Below, one piece after another: positions 52,057 to 61,676 of a stretch of 64,000 nt of DNA. This DNA comes from Apium graveolens (Eukaryota > Streptophyta > Magnoliopsida > Apiales > Apiaceae), in NCBI RefSeq assembly GCF_009905375.1, contig NW_027417584.1, positions 55,022 to 119,021 on the forward strand. The letters are read 5' to 3'. Position 1 is the first letter of the stretch. Every line of letters begins with the position of its first letter. Under the pieces are notes generated by a model, which was not told the origin of the DNA, searched no databases, and was given only the letters and a program-made list of their open reading frames with translations. The translations under genes were made by a program, and so were the position numbers.

Positions 52057-55000
52057 TTTTATGGTGTGCAGGGAAATAGAAGAAATCTATGGTACTTGGA
52101 CAGTGGCTGTTCAAGACACATGACAGGAGATTTCTCCCTGCTCACAGAGTTTAAGGAAAGAGCTGGCCCTAGCATAACCTTTGGAGATGACAGCAAAGGG
52201 CTTACTATGGGATATGGCTTGATTTCAACAAGGAATGTCATCATTGATGAAGTTGCATTAGTTGATGGTCTCAAACATAACTTACTGAGCATCAGTCAAC
52301 TATGTGATAAAGGGAATACACTTTCCTTCAATTCTGAAGCCTGTGTTGTCACTAGTAAGAAAGACAACAAAGTGGTTCTAACTGGAGTTAGAAAAGGAAA
52401 TGTGTACTTAGCTGACTTCAACTCTGCAAATGCAGAATCTATTACTTGTCTCTTCAGCAAAGCAAGTTCAGTTGAGAGTTGGCTATGGCACAAGAAGCTA
52501 TCCCATTTGAATTTCAAGACAATGAATGATCTAGTCAAAAAGGACCTAGTAAGAGGAATTCCTCTTGTTGAATTCTCAAGGGATGGTTTGTGTGATGCTT
52601 GTCAGAAAGGCAAACAAAGGAAAGCATCATTCAAAAAGAAGCTTGAAACAACAATTGATGAACCATTACAGCTGCTACATATGGATTTGTTTGGACCAGT
52701 CAATGTATTGTCAATTGCAAGAAAAAGATATTGCTTAGTGATTGTAGATGATTTCTCAAAGTTTTCATGGGTCTATTTTCTTGGATCAAAGAATGAAGCA
52801 AGTGAAATCATTATCAATCACATCAGGCAAGTCAATAATCATCCTGACCTGAAGGTTAGGAATATCAGGAGTGACAATGGAACTGAGTTCAAGAATTTAT
52901 CAATGAGGCTGTTCTGTGAAGAAAATGGAATCATGCATGAGTTCTCAGCTCCAAGAACACCTCAGCAAAATGGGATAGTTGAAAGAAAGAACAGATCTTT
53001 AATTGAGGCTGCCAGAACAATGCTTGAAGAATCAAAGTTACCAACATATTTCTGGGCTGAAGCTGTTAATTGTGCCTGTTTCACTCAAAATATCTCTTTG
53101 ATCAATCAAGCTAAAGGCATGACTCCTTATCAGTTGTTCAAGAGAAGAAAACCAACTCTAAACTTTCTTCATATCTTTGGATGTAAATGCTTTATACTAA
53201 GGAATCAATCTGACCATAAAGGGAAGTTTGATGCAAAGGATGATGAAGGGATATTTGTTGGTTATTCAGCTGGAAAATCTTATAGGGTCTACAATCTAAG
53301 AACCAACATTGTTATGGAATCTGTGCATGTTGTGTTTGATGATAAAAAGATTGATGGACTAACAGATGAGGGACATTATGAGAGACTCAAATTTGACAAC
53401 ATTGAGATATATTGTGATGATAATGAAGAGGAGACTGATGGAGATAACACTTCAAAAGGGATTCAAAACATGCCCTTGGATAATGCACAAAATACTGCAT
53501 CCGTTGAAAGTCAGAATTCTGCATCCGTTGATAGAGGCAATGCAGTATCCGTTGAAAGACATGGTGTATCATCCGTTGAAGTACTAAATGAAGCATCCGT
53601 TGATCATAGTTTATCAACGGATAATCGATTTACATCATCAGTTGATAGAACTCCAAGTTCCCTGCAAAGGACCAACAACTCAGGGGGAGTTTCAACTAGT
53701 CAACACTCTGTCTCACATCATGACAATACTGAGGCCACCTCATCTAGAGCACATCTTCCACTTCAAAGGAAATGGACCAAGAATCATCCCTTTGAACTGA
53801 TCATTGGTGATGCATCATCTAAAGTGCAAACAAGAAGAGCTACTCAAGATGAATGTCTGTATAGTAGTTTTCTATCTCAGGAGGAACCTAAGAAAGTGGA
53901 AGAAGCCTTATTGGATCCAGATTGGATATTAGCTATGCAGGAAGAGCTAAACCAATTTGAGAGAAACCAAGTTTGGAAGCTGGTACCCAAACCAAAGAAA
54001 AAGAGTCCTATTGACACAAAATGGGTATTCAGAAACAAGATGGATGAAAATGGCATTATCATAAGGAATAAAGCCAGATTGGTTGCTAAAGGCTATTCTC
54101 AGCAAGAGGGAATAGATTTTGATGAGACATATGCTCCTGTTGCAAGACTTGAAGCCATCAGAATTTTTCTAGCCTATGCAGCTCATGCCAATTTCAAAGT
54201 CTATCAAATGGATGTCAAGAGTGCATTTCTAAATGGGAAATTAGAGGAAGAAGTCTATGTAAGTCAACCTCCAGGATTTGAAGATCCAAATTTTCCAGAC
54301 TATGTATATTATCTGTTGAAAGCACTCTATGGACTGAAGCAAGCACCTAGAGCCTGGTATGAAACCTTATCAAAATTTCTTTTGGAGAATCACTTCACTA
54401 GAGGTACTGTTGATAAAACTCTCTTCTTTAGGAATGTTAATGGCTCTAGTATACTTGTTCAAATTTATGTAGACGACATAATATTTGGTTCTAAAGATGA
54501 TAAACTTTGTAAAAAGTTTGCTAAGCTAATGCAAAGTAATTATGAAATGAGCCTTATGGGAGAACTAACCTATTTTCTTGGTTTACAAATTAAACAAGTT
54601 AGTAATGGAATTTTCATTAGTCAAACTAAATATATTCATGATCTTTTAAAGAAGTTTGACTTAATGGAATGTTCATCTGCAAAAACTCCCATGGCCACTG
54701 CCACCAAACTTGAATTAAATAAGACTGAAAGGTCTGTGGACATTACAAGTTATAGAGGCATGGTTGGTTCACTTTTATATTTAACTGCTAGCAGACCAGA
54801 TATAATGTTTGCTACATGTCTGTGTGCTAGATTTCAAGCTGATCCTAGGGAGTCTCATTTAATAGCTATCAAAAGGATTTTCAGATATCTCAAGGGTACA
54901 CCAAATTTAGGTATTTGGTATCCTAGAGAATCTGGCTTTGATCTAATTGGTTATTCAGATGCAGACTATGCAGGTTGCAAAATAGACAGGAAAAGTACAA

Positions 55001-55410
55001 CAGGCTCCTGCCAATTCCTGGGAAACAAGCTTGTATCATGGTTTAGCAAAAAGCAAAATTCAGTCTCTACTTCTACAGCTGAGGCTGAATACATTGCTGC
55101 TGGAAGTTGCTGCTCTCAAGTGTTATGGATGAGAAATCAACTCCTTGACTATGGACTTCATGTTGATAGAATTCCTATCTTTTGTGACAACACAAGTGCC
55201 ATAGCCATAACAGAGAATCCTGTACAGCACTCAAGAACCAAGCACATTGATATCAAGTACCACTTCATTAGGGAGCATGTCATGAATGGTACAGTGGAAC
55301 TACATTTTGTTCCAAGTGAACAACAAATTGCAGACATATTTACCAAGCCACTTGATGAATCAACATTCACAAGATTAGTAAATGAGCTAGGTATGCTTAA
55401 TTACTCTTAA
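52057..55410 (+). CDS. pol: Element C Pol polyprotein
   Basis: About 1114 codons are open to the stop at 55408-55410; no ATG heads the frame, which opens at 52057. Numbering from the GTG at 52066: protease LDSG (D12), GAG-pre-integrase ([10 protein letters not shown] ... [10 protein letters not shown]), integrase D207, D270 and E306 (35 residues between the last two, as in DD35E). RT has [10 protein letters not shown] and catalytic YVDD at 801-804. RNase H has [18 protein letters not shown] and the CDNTSA segment. Between integrase and RT is a linker with ASVE/ASVD repeats encoded by a 24-bp-spaced DNA word. All hallmark residues are present. Frame is +1 relative to gag, with TGTGCAGG at the opening, so a splice or recoding event is needed. 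Confidence 0.96.
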   Translation, partial: FYGVQGNRRNLWYLDSGCSRHMTGDFSLLTEFKERAGPSITFGDDSKGLTMGYGLISTRNVIIDEVALVDGLKHNLLSISQLCDKGNTLSFNSEACVVTSKKDNKVVLTGVRKGNVYLADFNSANAESITCLFSKASSVESWLWHKKLSHLNFKTMNDLVKKDLVRGIPLVEFSRDGLCDACQKGKQRKASFKKKLETTIDEPLQLLHMDLFGPVNVLSIARKRYCLVIVDDFSKFSWVYFLGSKNEASEIIINHIRQVNNHPDLKVRNIRSDNGTEFKNLSMRLFCEENGIMHEFSAPRTPQQNGIVERKNRSLIEAARTMLEESKLPTYFWAEAVNCACFTQNISLINQAKGMTPYQLFKRRKPTLNFLHIFGCKCFILRNQSDHKGKFDAKDDEGIFVGYSAGKSYRVYNLRTNIVMESVHVVFDDKKIDGLTDEGHYERLKFDNIEIYCDDNEEETDGDNTSKGIQNMPLDNAQNTASVESQNSASVDRGNAVSVERHGVSSVEVLNEASVDHSLSTDNRFTSSVDRTPSSLQRTNNSGGVSTSQHSVSHHDNTEATSSRAHLPLQRKWTKNHPFELIIGDASSKVQTRRATQDECLYSSFLSQEEPKKVEEALLDPDWILAMQEELNQFERNQVWKLVPKPKKKSPIDTKWVFRNKMDENGIIIRNKARLVAKGYSQQEGIDFDETYAPVARLEAIRIFLAYAAHANFKVYQMDVKSAFLNGKLEEEVYVSQPPGFEDPNFPDYVYYLLKALYGLKQAPRAWYETLSKFLLENHFTRGTVDKTLFFRNVNGSSILVQIYVDDIIFGSKDDKLCKKFAKLMQSNYEMSLMGELTYFLGLQIKQVSNGIFISQTKYIHDLLKKFDLMECSSAKTPMATATKLELNKTERSVDITSYRGMVGSLLYLTASRPDIMFATCLCARFQADPRESHLIAIKRIFRYLKGTPNLGIWYPRESGFDLIGYSDADYAGCKIDRKSTTGSCQFLGNKLVSWFSKKQNSVSTSTAEAEYIAAGSCCSQVLWMRNQLLDYGLHVDRIPIFCDNTSAIAITENPVQHSRTKHIDIKYHFIREHVMNGTVELHFVPSEQQIADIFTKPLDESTFTRLVNELGMLNYS
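53499..53622. repeat. 24-bp periodic word array inside C pol
   Basis: ATCCGTTG occurs at 53499, 53523, 53547, 53571 and 53595, exactly 24 bases apart, then inverted (CAACGGAT) at 53615. Between the words the filler sequence has diverged. Translated: ASVE, ASVD, VSVE, SSVE, ASVD, STD. Confidence 0.92.
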
Positions 55411-55960
55411 AATTCATGTCCTTATTGCAATTTGAATTGAAGCCTGAAATATATTAGTTGCTAGAACAAATTTGACTTTTAACAAAGTTTATACCATCAA
55501 CGAATGTTTCCTATCCGTTGAAAGTCAAAATTGCTCTATCAACGGATATTCATTATCCGTTGAAAGACAAATACATTTCTGGAATTTTTATCCGTCAACG
55601 GATAAAACTGAAGTACCTTTCAACGGATGACAATTTGCCTTATCCGTTGAAATGTCACATCAGTCGATTCAGGTGTTTCACCGGCGTTGATTCTATTTTC
55701 TTAACCGTTGATACTCATACATACATCTGTATGTATTGGTTTTAAAGGTAGTTGTTAGAATACTTACAGTTTATTCTTAAACGGCTGAAATTCACTAACA
55801 TATACTTATTGATTAATCTTTTACTAATTTTTTTTTTTTGAAAGCATATAAGCCCTTCTGATTTTTCATTTTTACTTTACGCTTTCTTAAAATTTCAAGC
55901 ATTTACCATTTTCTCTCTGCAAAACCTTTAAGTTATTCTCTGCAATTTCTACTCACAACA
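55411..55960 (+). promoter_or_regulatory. Spacer between C pol and third ORF, word-rich
   Basis: 550 bases without a gene. Six exact CAACGGAT/ATCCGTTG words at 55513-55649, including the near-palindrome atccgtcaacggat, with relaxed copies before and after. A T-rich run (near 55827-55842) and CT-rich stretch precede the ATG at 55961 and resemble a splice acceptor region or promoter. How the third ORF is expressed is unknown. Confidence 0.5.
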
Positions 55961-58900
55961 ATGGCACCAGTCGTGAAAATTATGTCTCAATCTGGGTTCA
56001 TCTATGAGAAGAACAATTTCATAGCTTTGGTAGAAAAGAATGAAGCCCATTCAGACTATCACAAAATGATGGACTTCATCAAAAACTGTAAACTTAGCTA
56101 TGCAATGCTGGAAGCCCCAATGATTTACTGTGAAGTAGTTGAGGAGATTTGGACAACTGCTGAGTTCAACTCCATAGATATGACTATCTCCTTCACTCTC
56201 AAAGGTAAAAATCACTGTATTAACTGTGATGATTTACAAGCATGTTTTAAATTACCTGAGAACAATGCCATGACACCACACACTGATAATGATGTATCCA
56301 GCATGTTAGATTCCATAGGTTATTCTCTTAACTCTGCTAGTTTAGGGAGTATTAGAAGAAAAGGCCTTAGGAAAGAATGGAGTTTTCTTGGGGATGCCTT
56401 TATAAAGGTTTTCTCTGGGAAAATTAGTAATTTTGATGCCATAACTTCATCTCTTGTTAATATGCTCTATATGCTTGTTTCTGATAGGTATTTTAACCTT
56501 AGCAACTATGTGATGCTAGAATTGGGTACTAGATTAGGTAACAAAGCTAATAGACCTAATAACATCTATTATGCTAGATTCTTTATGTTATTGGCTAACC
56601 ATGTTGCTGAAGGTTTGGTCATAATCAATGAGAATAATAAACTCAAGTGCTGGGCACAAGAGAAAAGAGTTCTTGCAGATTTATTGAGAATGGATCTCAA
56701 CAGCAGTGTGCCATTGGTATATTTACCAATCATGAATGCACCTCAGGTAGGTGAGGTAATTGCTTCTACAACTCCTACTTCTTCCAACCCCTCTATTTCT
56801 TTATCTTCTAGTGTGGCCATGAAATCTGTGGCAATGCCCCAACAGATTTCTACCAAGGTCACCAAAACTAAACTTTCAAAATCAAAGACAAAGAAAACCA
56901 CCTCTGTTGTTTCTCAAAAGACAACAGTTGTAACACCAACCATTAACCCTGAGGGGAGTGAACAGGGTGTGAGTGGTGAGGGGAGGGGTGAACATCAAAG
57001 AAACCCCCAGGATAAGGAAGGAGAGTTAAGTGCTTCCCAAGCTAGCCAAGCCACAGTTTCTCAAAAAGCTGTGGTGGTTGAAAAGGTATCTAGCACATCC
57101 CTAGTTGCATCCTCCCAAAAGGATGTTACTATTGAAAATAGTTCCCAACCAGGAACACAGAACAAACGAGGGAGGGACACTGAAGCCAAACACTCACCAA
57201 CAAAAGCTTTTATTAGAAGAAAGAAGGCTAGAACCCAATCTTCTACACAGGGTGCACACACTGCACAGATACATCCATCTGTATCTATGCCTTCTCAAAC
57301 TCAGTTTGATGTGGCTCCAATAAATGTGGAGTCACAGCCCCATTCTCTCACAATAATCACACATCAATCACCAAACACTTCATCACCATCTCTGGATGTG
57401 GATATGTTATTCCCATCAATTCCTGATTCTCCCTTTTTACAACTCAGGGAGGAGCCCCACTCAAATACAGGTGATCATCATCTCTTAGATGATTTGTTGG
57501 ATCACCCGCAAATTCTTTCAGATATAATTGAAGGATCTGTGTCACCACATCTCAAATCAATCTACACAGATTCAACAGTTATATCACTTTCAATTTCAAC
57601 TTCTTTTCCTTCTTCAACGGATATCACTCATCCGTTGACAAGTGGTTGCTCTTCAACGGATAAGCTTAACAGCAGTTATCCGTTGATAACATCAGTTTCA
57701 CCTTCAACGGATATTCCACATCCGTTGATAGTCTCTCCACACATAACTGAATCAATTCCAAGTGTAGAAGACATGAATACTGTGCAATCACTCTTAGGAT
57801 TGAGGGAAGGGAGTGAAAATTTGAGTGAGAGGCTGGGTTGCTCCCAGGCAAAAGGAGAGATTGAGAGCTCAAAAATGCATGCTATTTCTTCCAGCCTGGC
57901 AAAAGTAAGTGAGAGGAGTACCACCTTAGTAGGTGAAGGTGAGGGAGTGAGTTGTGTGAGCCAGGGGCAGCCCCTGATGCAAGAAAATAGAGAAAAAGAG
58001 AGAAAGGCAGGTACAGTAGATATAAGGGTGGAACCAGCCATTGCTAGTGAGTCAATGATTGTGGATGATGCTGAAAAGGAAATACAATTTCAGCAACATT
58101 ACAAAGCTGTAATTGATAACATTTCCTTGGATGCTGACACTTTTACTCATCCTGTGTCAGCCTATCAAATGTTGGCTGCTCAGGGCAATGAGGAGGCAGA
58201 AAAGACACTACATCTAGTACACACAACAGAATCTCTTCAAAGGGATAAAGCTGCTATTAATAAGATGCCTTCTACAGCTGGTGAGCCATCTGAGGAATTT
58301 GGAGTAAATTCTGATGATGATGACTCTGTTTCTTTTGATGGAAGCATGAACTTAGGGGGAGATGAAGGCCCTAGTTCAATTCCAAATCTACCTGAATGGG
58401 CTTTGACAAAGGAGTATAGATCAGGGGAATTCAATGTCTCTTTAGTCAAACAAATCAACACTATTCAACAGGCCATTCAGAACACTTCACATGCGAGTAT
58501 CAAGGCTATCCTTCAAGCTCACCTGGACTCACTGCATCTCATGAAGTTGCAGCAAGTAAAGCAGAATCTGAGTATGGATGATCTCAGGAAGGATATTGCT
58601 GACTTGAAATCCTACAGTTCTGAAAAATTAGATTCAGTCATGCCCTATGGTACATTGCAAGACTTGGTTTTGAGATTGAAAAAGGAATCAGTTACTGAGA
58701 AAAGGCTGGCCAAGTTGGAAGACAGAGTTCAAGTTATTGAAGATTCTGTGGCCACCATTCTTCACAACCAACAATCTCAAACCAGTCTCCTAATGCAGCT
58801 GGCAAAAGCACAAGGCTTGACCCCTCTCCTTGATGATAACAAAAAGGGGGAGAGTAAAAGGGAAGGGGAAGGAGAGCCATCTACAAAAATCAAAATATCT

Positions 58901-60106
58901 AAAGTGCTAGTTCCTGCCATCACTACTTCTCCAATCATTCAAATCAAAGGAAAGCCTGATGGAATTGATTTGATTCAGCTAGCAGCAGCTGAAATTCAAG
59001 TGAAAGAGCAAAGGAGGAGAATTGATGAAAGGTTGCAACTGTTGTTTGGCTCTACACAAGATAAATCAACATCTGTGAAATATAGCACAAAGATTGAACC
59101 AATCAACATGGAGCTCAAGCCAGTAGGGAGACATAAGGATGGAGAAGCTTCTTCTAAAGAACTACAAGCTATAATTCTCAAGCCCAATAAAAGATCCAAT
59201 AAGGACTCTACAAAGAATCCTTTAAAAGAAGTGGACTTTCCTCCTCCAAAAGCTGATGAGAACAAGCTTTTAGGTAGGAGTATTGCTTATCTCAAAGAGA
59301 CCATGGATGAGGCTGTAAGGAGAAATAGGGATATTATCTCTAGAGAGGGAAAGAGCATATGTGTGATGCAAGGACATCCCAAATTCTCAATAGCCAAGAA
59401 GGAAGAAGTCAAGCAATTAAAGGCTGACAAAAGAGCACAAGCAAAGCTTGAACAACAGCTAAAGTCAAGTCAAGTTGAAGAAGAGAAAGGAATTGAAGTC
59501 AGGGGTGAAGACAAGATTGCAAACCTAGATGAGGTTTTTGGGAGTATATTTGGTGAGAGTATGGAAGAAAGAGAGGAATGGCAGAAGGGAAACAGAAGAA
59601 AGGCCAAGGCACATAGAAGGAGTGAAGATAATACTGAAGTAACCAAATCTATATCTAAACCACTACCTTCCATACCTGAACCTCTTATTGCTAATCCCAC
59701 TATAAACATCCATGGTGAACCAATCATTCCAAAAGAGGAACCTATTGATTGGGACACCATCAAATTGCCTACCTTTCTAACCACTCTTCCACTACCAAAG
59801 AAACAGAAAAGAAAACCCAAATCTACACCTCCCATAACCTCTAAGAAATTCACTCAAAAACAAAAGCCTAAGCCTAAGCCATCCATTTCTAAAGATGATT
59901 ATGTTCACATCTGTGACATAAAAGAAATTTCAGACATTGAACTCTATCTGGATGAGCTGGAGGATGTAAGAGGAATAGCTGCTTACAGACAGCTACCAGA
60001 GAGATTAGTGTTCAAATACAAAGGAGCTGGGGAAAGAACATGGCCTCTCCACAGGATTCTGAATGAAGGCTACTCTACCTTGATTAGAGTCTTTTCATCT
60101 ATATAA
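55961..60106 (+). CDS. Element C third ORF (Sirevirus additional ORF, 'env-like' position)
   Basis: A 1381-codon ORF starts ATG 55961 (MAPVVKIMSQSGFIYEKNNF). The first 250 residues form a compact, conserved-looking domain (DFIKNCKLSYAMLEAPMIY, FTLKGKNHCINCDDLQACF, YFNLSNYVMLELGTRLGNK, RFFMLLANHVAEGLVI). A long Ser/Thr/Pro-rich, presumably disordered part follows (about 260-680), with the six CAACGGAT words at residues 552-593. Then come charged helices, one coiled-coil-like (about 880-960, KRLAKLEDRVQVIEDSV), and Lys-rich segments. I see no signal peptide, furin-like site or membrane segment, so an envelope role is not supported by sequence. It ends at TAA 60104-60106, but the frame reopens after it. 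The function is unknown. Confidence 0.85.
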   Translation: MAPVVKIMSQSGFIYEKNNFIALVEKNEAHSDYHKMMDFIKNCKLSYAMLEAPMIYCEVVEEIWTTAEFNSIDMTISFTLKGKNHCINCDDLQACFKLPENNAMTPHTDNDVSSMLDSIGYSLNSASLGSIRRKGLRKEWSFLGDAFIKVFSGKISNFDAITSSLVNMLYMLVSDRYFNLSNYVMLELGTRLGNKANRPNNIYYARFFMLLANHVAEGLVIINENNKLKCWAQEKRVLADLLRMDLNSSVPLVYLPIMNAPQVGEVIASTTPTSSNPSISLSSSVAMKSVAMPQQISTKVTKTKLSKSKTKKTTSVVSQKTTVVTPTINPEGSEQGVSGEGRGEHQRNPQDKEGELSASQASQATVSQKAVVVEKVSSTSLVASSQKDVTIENSSQPGTQNKRGRDTEAKHSPTKAFIRRKKARTQSSTQGAHTAQIHPSVSMPSQTQFDVAPINVESQPHSLTIITHQSPNTSSPSLDVDMLFPSIPDSPFLQLREEPHSNTGDHHLLDDLLDHPQILSDIIEGSVSPHLKSIYTDSTVISLSISTSFPSSTDITHPLTSGCSSTDKLNSSYPLITSVSPSTDIPHPLIVSPHITESIPSVEDMNTVQSLLGLREGSENLSERLGCSQAKGEIESSKMHAISSSLAKVSERSTTLVGEGEGVSCVSQGQPLMQENREKERKAGTVDIRVEPAIASESMIVDDAEKEIQFQQHYKAVIDNISLDADTFTHPVSAYQMLAAQGNEEAEKTLHLVHTTESLQRDKAAINKMPSTAGEPSEEFGVNSDDDDSVSFDGSMNLGGDEGPSSIPNLPEWALTKEYRSGEFNVSLVKQINTIQQAIQNTSHASIKAILQAHLDSLHLMKLQQVKQNLSMDDLRKDIADLKSYSSEKLDSVMPYGTLQDLVLRLKKESVTEKRLAKLEDRVQVIEDSVATILHNQQSQTSLLMQLAKAQGLTPLLDDNKKGESKREGEGEPSTKIKISKVLVPAITTSPIIQIKGKPDGIDLIQLAAAEIQVKEQRRRIDERLQLLFGSTQDKSTSVKYSTKIEPINMELKPVGRHKDGEASSKELQAIILKPNKRSNKDSTKNPLKEVDFPPPKADENKLLGRSIAYLKETMDEAVRRNRDIISREGKSICVMQGHPKFSIAKKEEVKQLKADKRAQAKLEQQLKSSQVEEEKGIEVRGEDKIANLDEVFGSIFGESMEEREEWQKGNRRKAKAHRRSEDNTEVTKSISKPLPSIPEPLIANPTINIHGEPIIPKEEPIDWDTIKLPTFLTTLPLPKKQKRKPKSTPPITSKKFTQKQKPKPKPSISKDDYVHICDIKEISDIELYLDELEDVRGIAAYRQLPERLVFKYKGAGERTWPLHRILNEGYSTLIRVFSSI

Positions 60107-60469
60107 AAGGATTCTGGCTTTACCAGAACTGCCAAGACTGAAATTCTCAACAAGATTGCCAATATAAGGAAAACTTAGAGGGAGCCCAATGCTTTACCCA
60201 GGACTTTACTCATTCAAGAAAGGGGAATTACAATTCACAAATCACCTCATTGGTTGATGGAATTTAGAGATGATAAAGGAGTCAGAAGATTTTTCAGACT
60301 TGAAGACCAACTCAAGATTGCCAGCAATGAAACTCTCAAGGAAATGCAATCTAAGTTGGATATCAGTGTTGAAGATGAAGCTGAATTCTTCAGACAACTC
60401 CAACTCCAAATTGAGGAAAATGACAAAGGGCTAGGAAAGAGAACCAGGGAACAAAGAAGAAAAAGATGA
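60107..60469 (+). pseudogene. C-terminal continuation of C's third ORF behind two stops
   Basis: The same reading frame as 55961-60106 continues past TAA (60104) and a TAG (60176-60178) to a stop at 60467-60469. Protein-like content runs through (HKSPHWLMEFRDDKGVRRFF, FFRQLQLQIEEN). The ORF was probably about 1500 codons before the two nonsense changes, or the short form is functional and the tail is relic. Confidence 0.75.
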
Positions 60470-60657
60470 TTTGCTCAGGCTAAAGGAGTATCCTTGGAAA
60501 TACTGTAAATCTTCAATTTCCTCCTAGTACATACATTTTTGCAGCATTTTCAAATTTCTACTTAGTTTCAATTCATATATCTGTTAAGTGTTTTGTTATC
60601 ATCAAGTTAACCCTGAATTTATGCCTACAATTCTTATAGACATAAATAGGGGGAGAT
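60470..60657 (+). promoter_or_regulatory. Element C 3' untranslated region and polypurine tract
   Basis: Short AT-rich stretch ending in aaatagggggagat, the polypurine tract adjoining the 3' LTR. The same tract motif is seen in F. Confidence 0.88.
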
Positions 60658-61671
60658 TGTTAGGAATATATGTGCATTAGTTTGATGATATGTTTAACAA
60701 AACACTTAAGTAGAAATTCAGTGTCTGTAGCCTCAACGGATAAGACCACTTTGGCTATCCGTTGATGGTGTAGCTTTACTTAGAAATAAGTCTAGTGTTG
60801 TAGCATATTTCAGTCTCTGTATTTAAGATGTAATTCTTAGAAGTTGAGAGAAACTATGAGTCATGTTGACTACTAGAAGATATGCAGATAGGAAGGCCAA
60901 TTGTAAATATTTCATGCCTTGTAATTTTGTATAAATTAAGTGGTATCAACGGATGACTTAAAGACCTTCAACGGATGAGAAGCTAAGCTTCAACGGATGT
61001 CTCTAAAGCTTCAACGGATAACATCCTTCAACGGATGAGTGCATCAACGGATGAATGCTTCAACGGATGTTCTGTTGATTAACCGTTGATAAGTGGTAGT
61101 TGTACCTACAAACAGAGGCACGTGGGTGAACAGAGATAACTGAAATGTGGCAGCCTAATTTCAGGAACATCAGAAAAAGCAGCCGTTCTACTCTAGTATA
61201 AAGAGACATTAAGTCAACAAAGTACTGGAGTGAACTGGAGAAGAAACAAGTGGAGATCTTACTTTATTATTTTATATATCCTTGTCTTCACTTGTAAACT
61301 TGGTAATATATAAACCAAGTAGTAGCTAGTAATTAGATAAGAATTTTTCCAGAGCTGTTTAGAAAAATCTTGAGAGAAAAATTATCTAGTTTGTACTAGG
61401 ATGCAGCTGTGATCAAATTCTTAGATCACAGAATTTCTGAAATACCATCTTTGGTGGAACAACAAATCCACCAGAAAAGTTTTTAAAGGTTTATTGTGTT
61501 CTTTACATTTGTGTTTGAATATATATCTGTCTGTATCAGCTTAAAGCAATTCACACACTTGTTCATCTTGAATACACAGTCTTTATAAACTGCTCAAAAC
61601 TTGAAAAAGTTTTGAGATTTACATTCAACCCCCCTTCTGTAAATCTCATTGTTAGTTCTCTAGAAATAACA
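60658..61671 (+). repeat. Element C 3' LTR (1014 bp)
   Basis: Same length as the 5' LTR with about three base differences; followed by the TTCAC target copy. It includes the word cluster (60734-61088), TATAAAG (61197-61203) and stem-loop (61298-61320). Confidence 0.97.
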
Positions 61672-61676
61672 TTCAC

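Larger units (their letters stand above)
48575..61671 (+). mobile_element. Element C: near-intact Sirevirus-type Ty1/copia element
   Basis: This 13,097-bp element is flanked by TTCAC (48570-48574 and 61672-61676). It has two 1014-bp LTRs with about three differences, a tRNA-Met primer site, gag, pol, a large third ORF and a polypurine tract. Gag and pol are fully open. The young age and open frames make it the most likely active or recently active element here. The size, third ORF and repeated short motifs place it with Sireviruses. It inserted in D's right LTR. Confidence 0.96.

Noticed and set aside
53499..53622. Regular 24-bp spaced repeats resembling a CRISPR array
   Set aside because: The conserved part is only 8 bases, lies inside an open pol frame of a plant retrotransposon, and the window is plant nuclear DNA.
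55961..60106. Third ORF of C as a true envelope glycoprotein
   Set aside because: No signal peptide, membrane-spanning segment or cleavage site is visible; only the genomic position supports that label.
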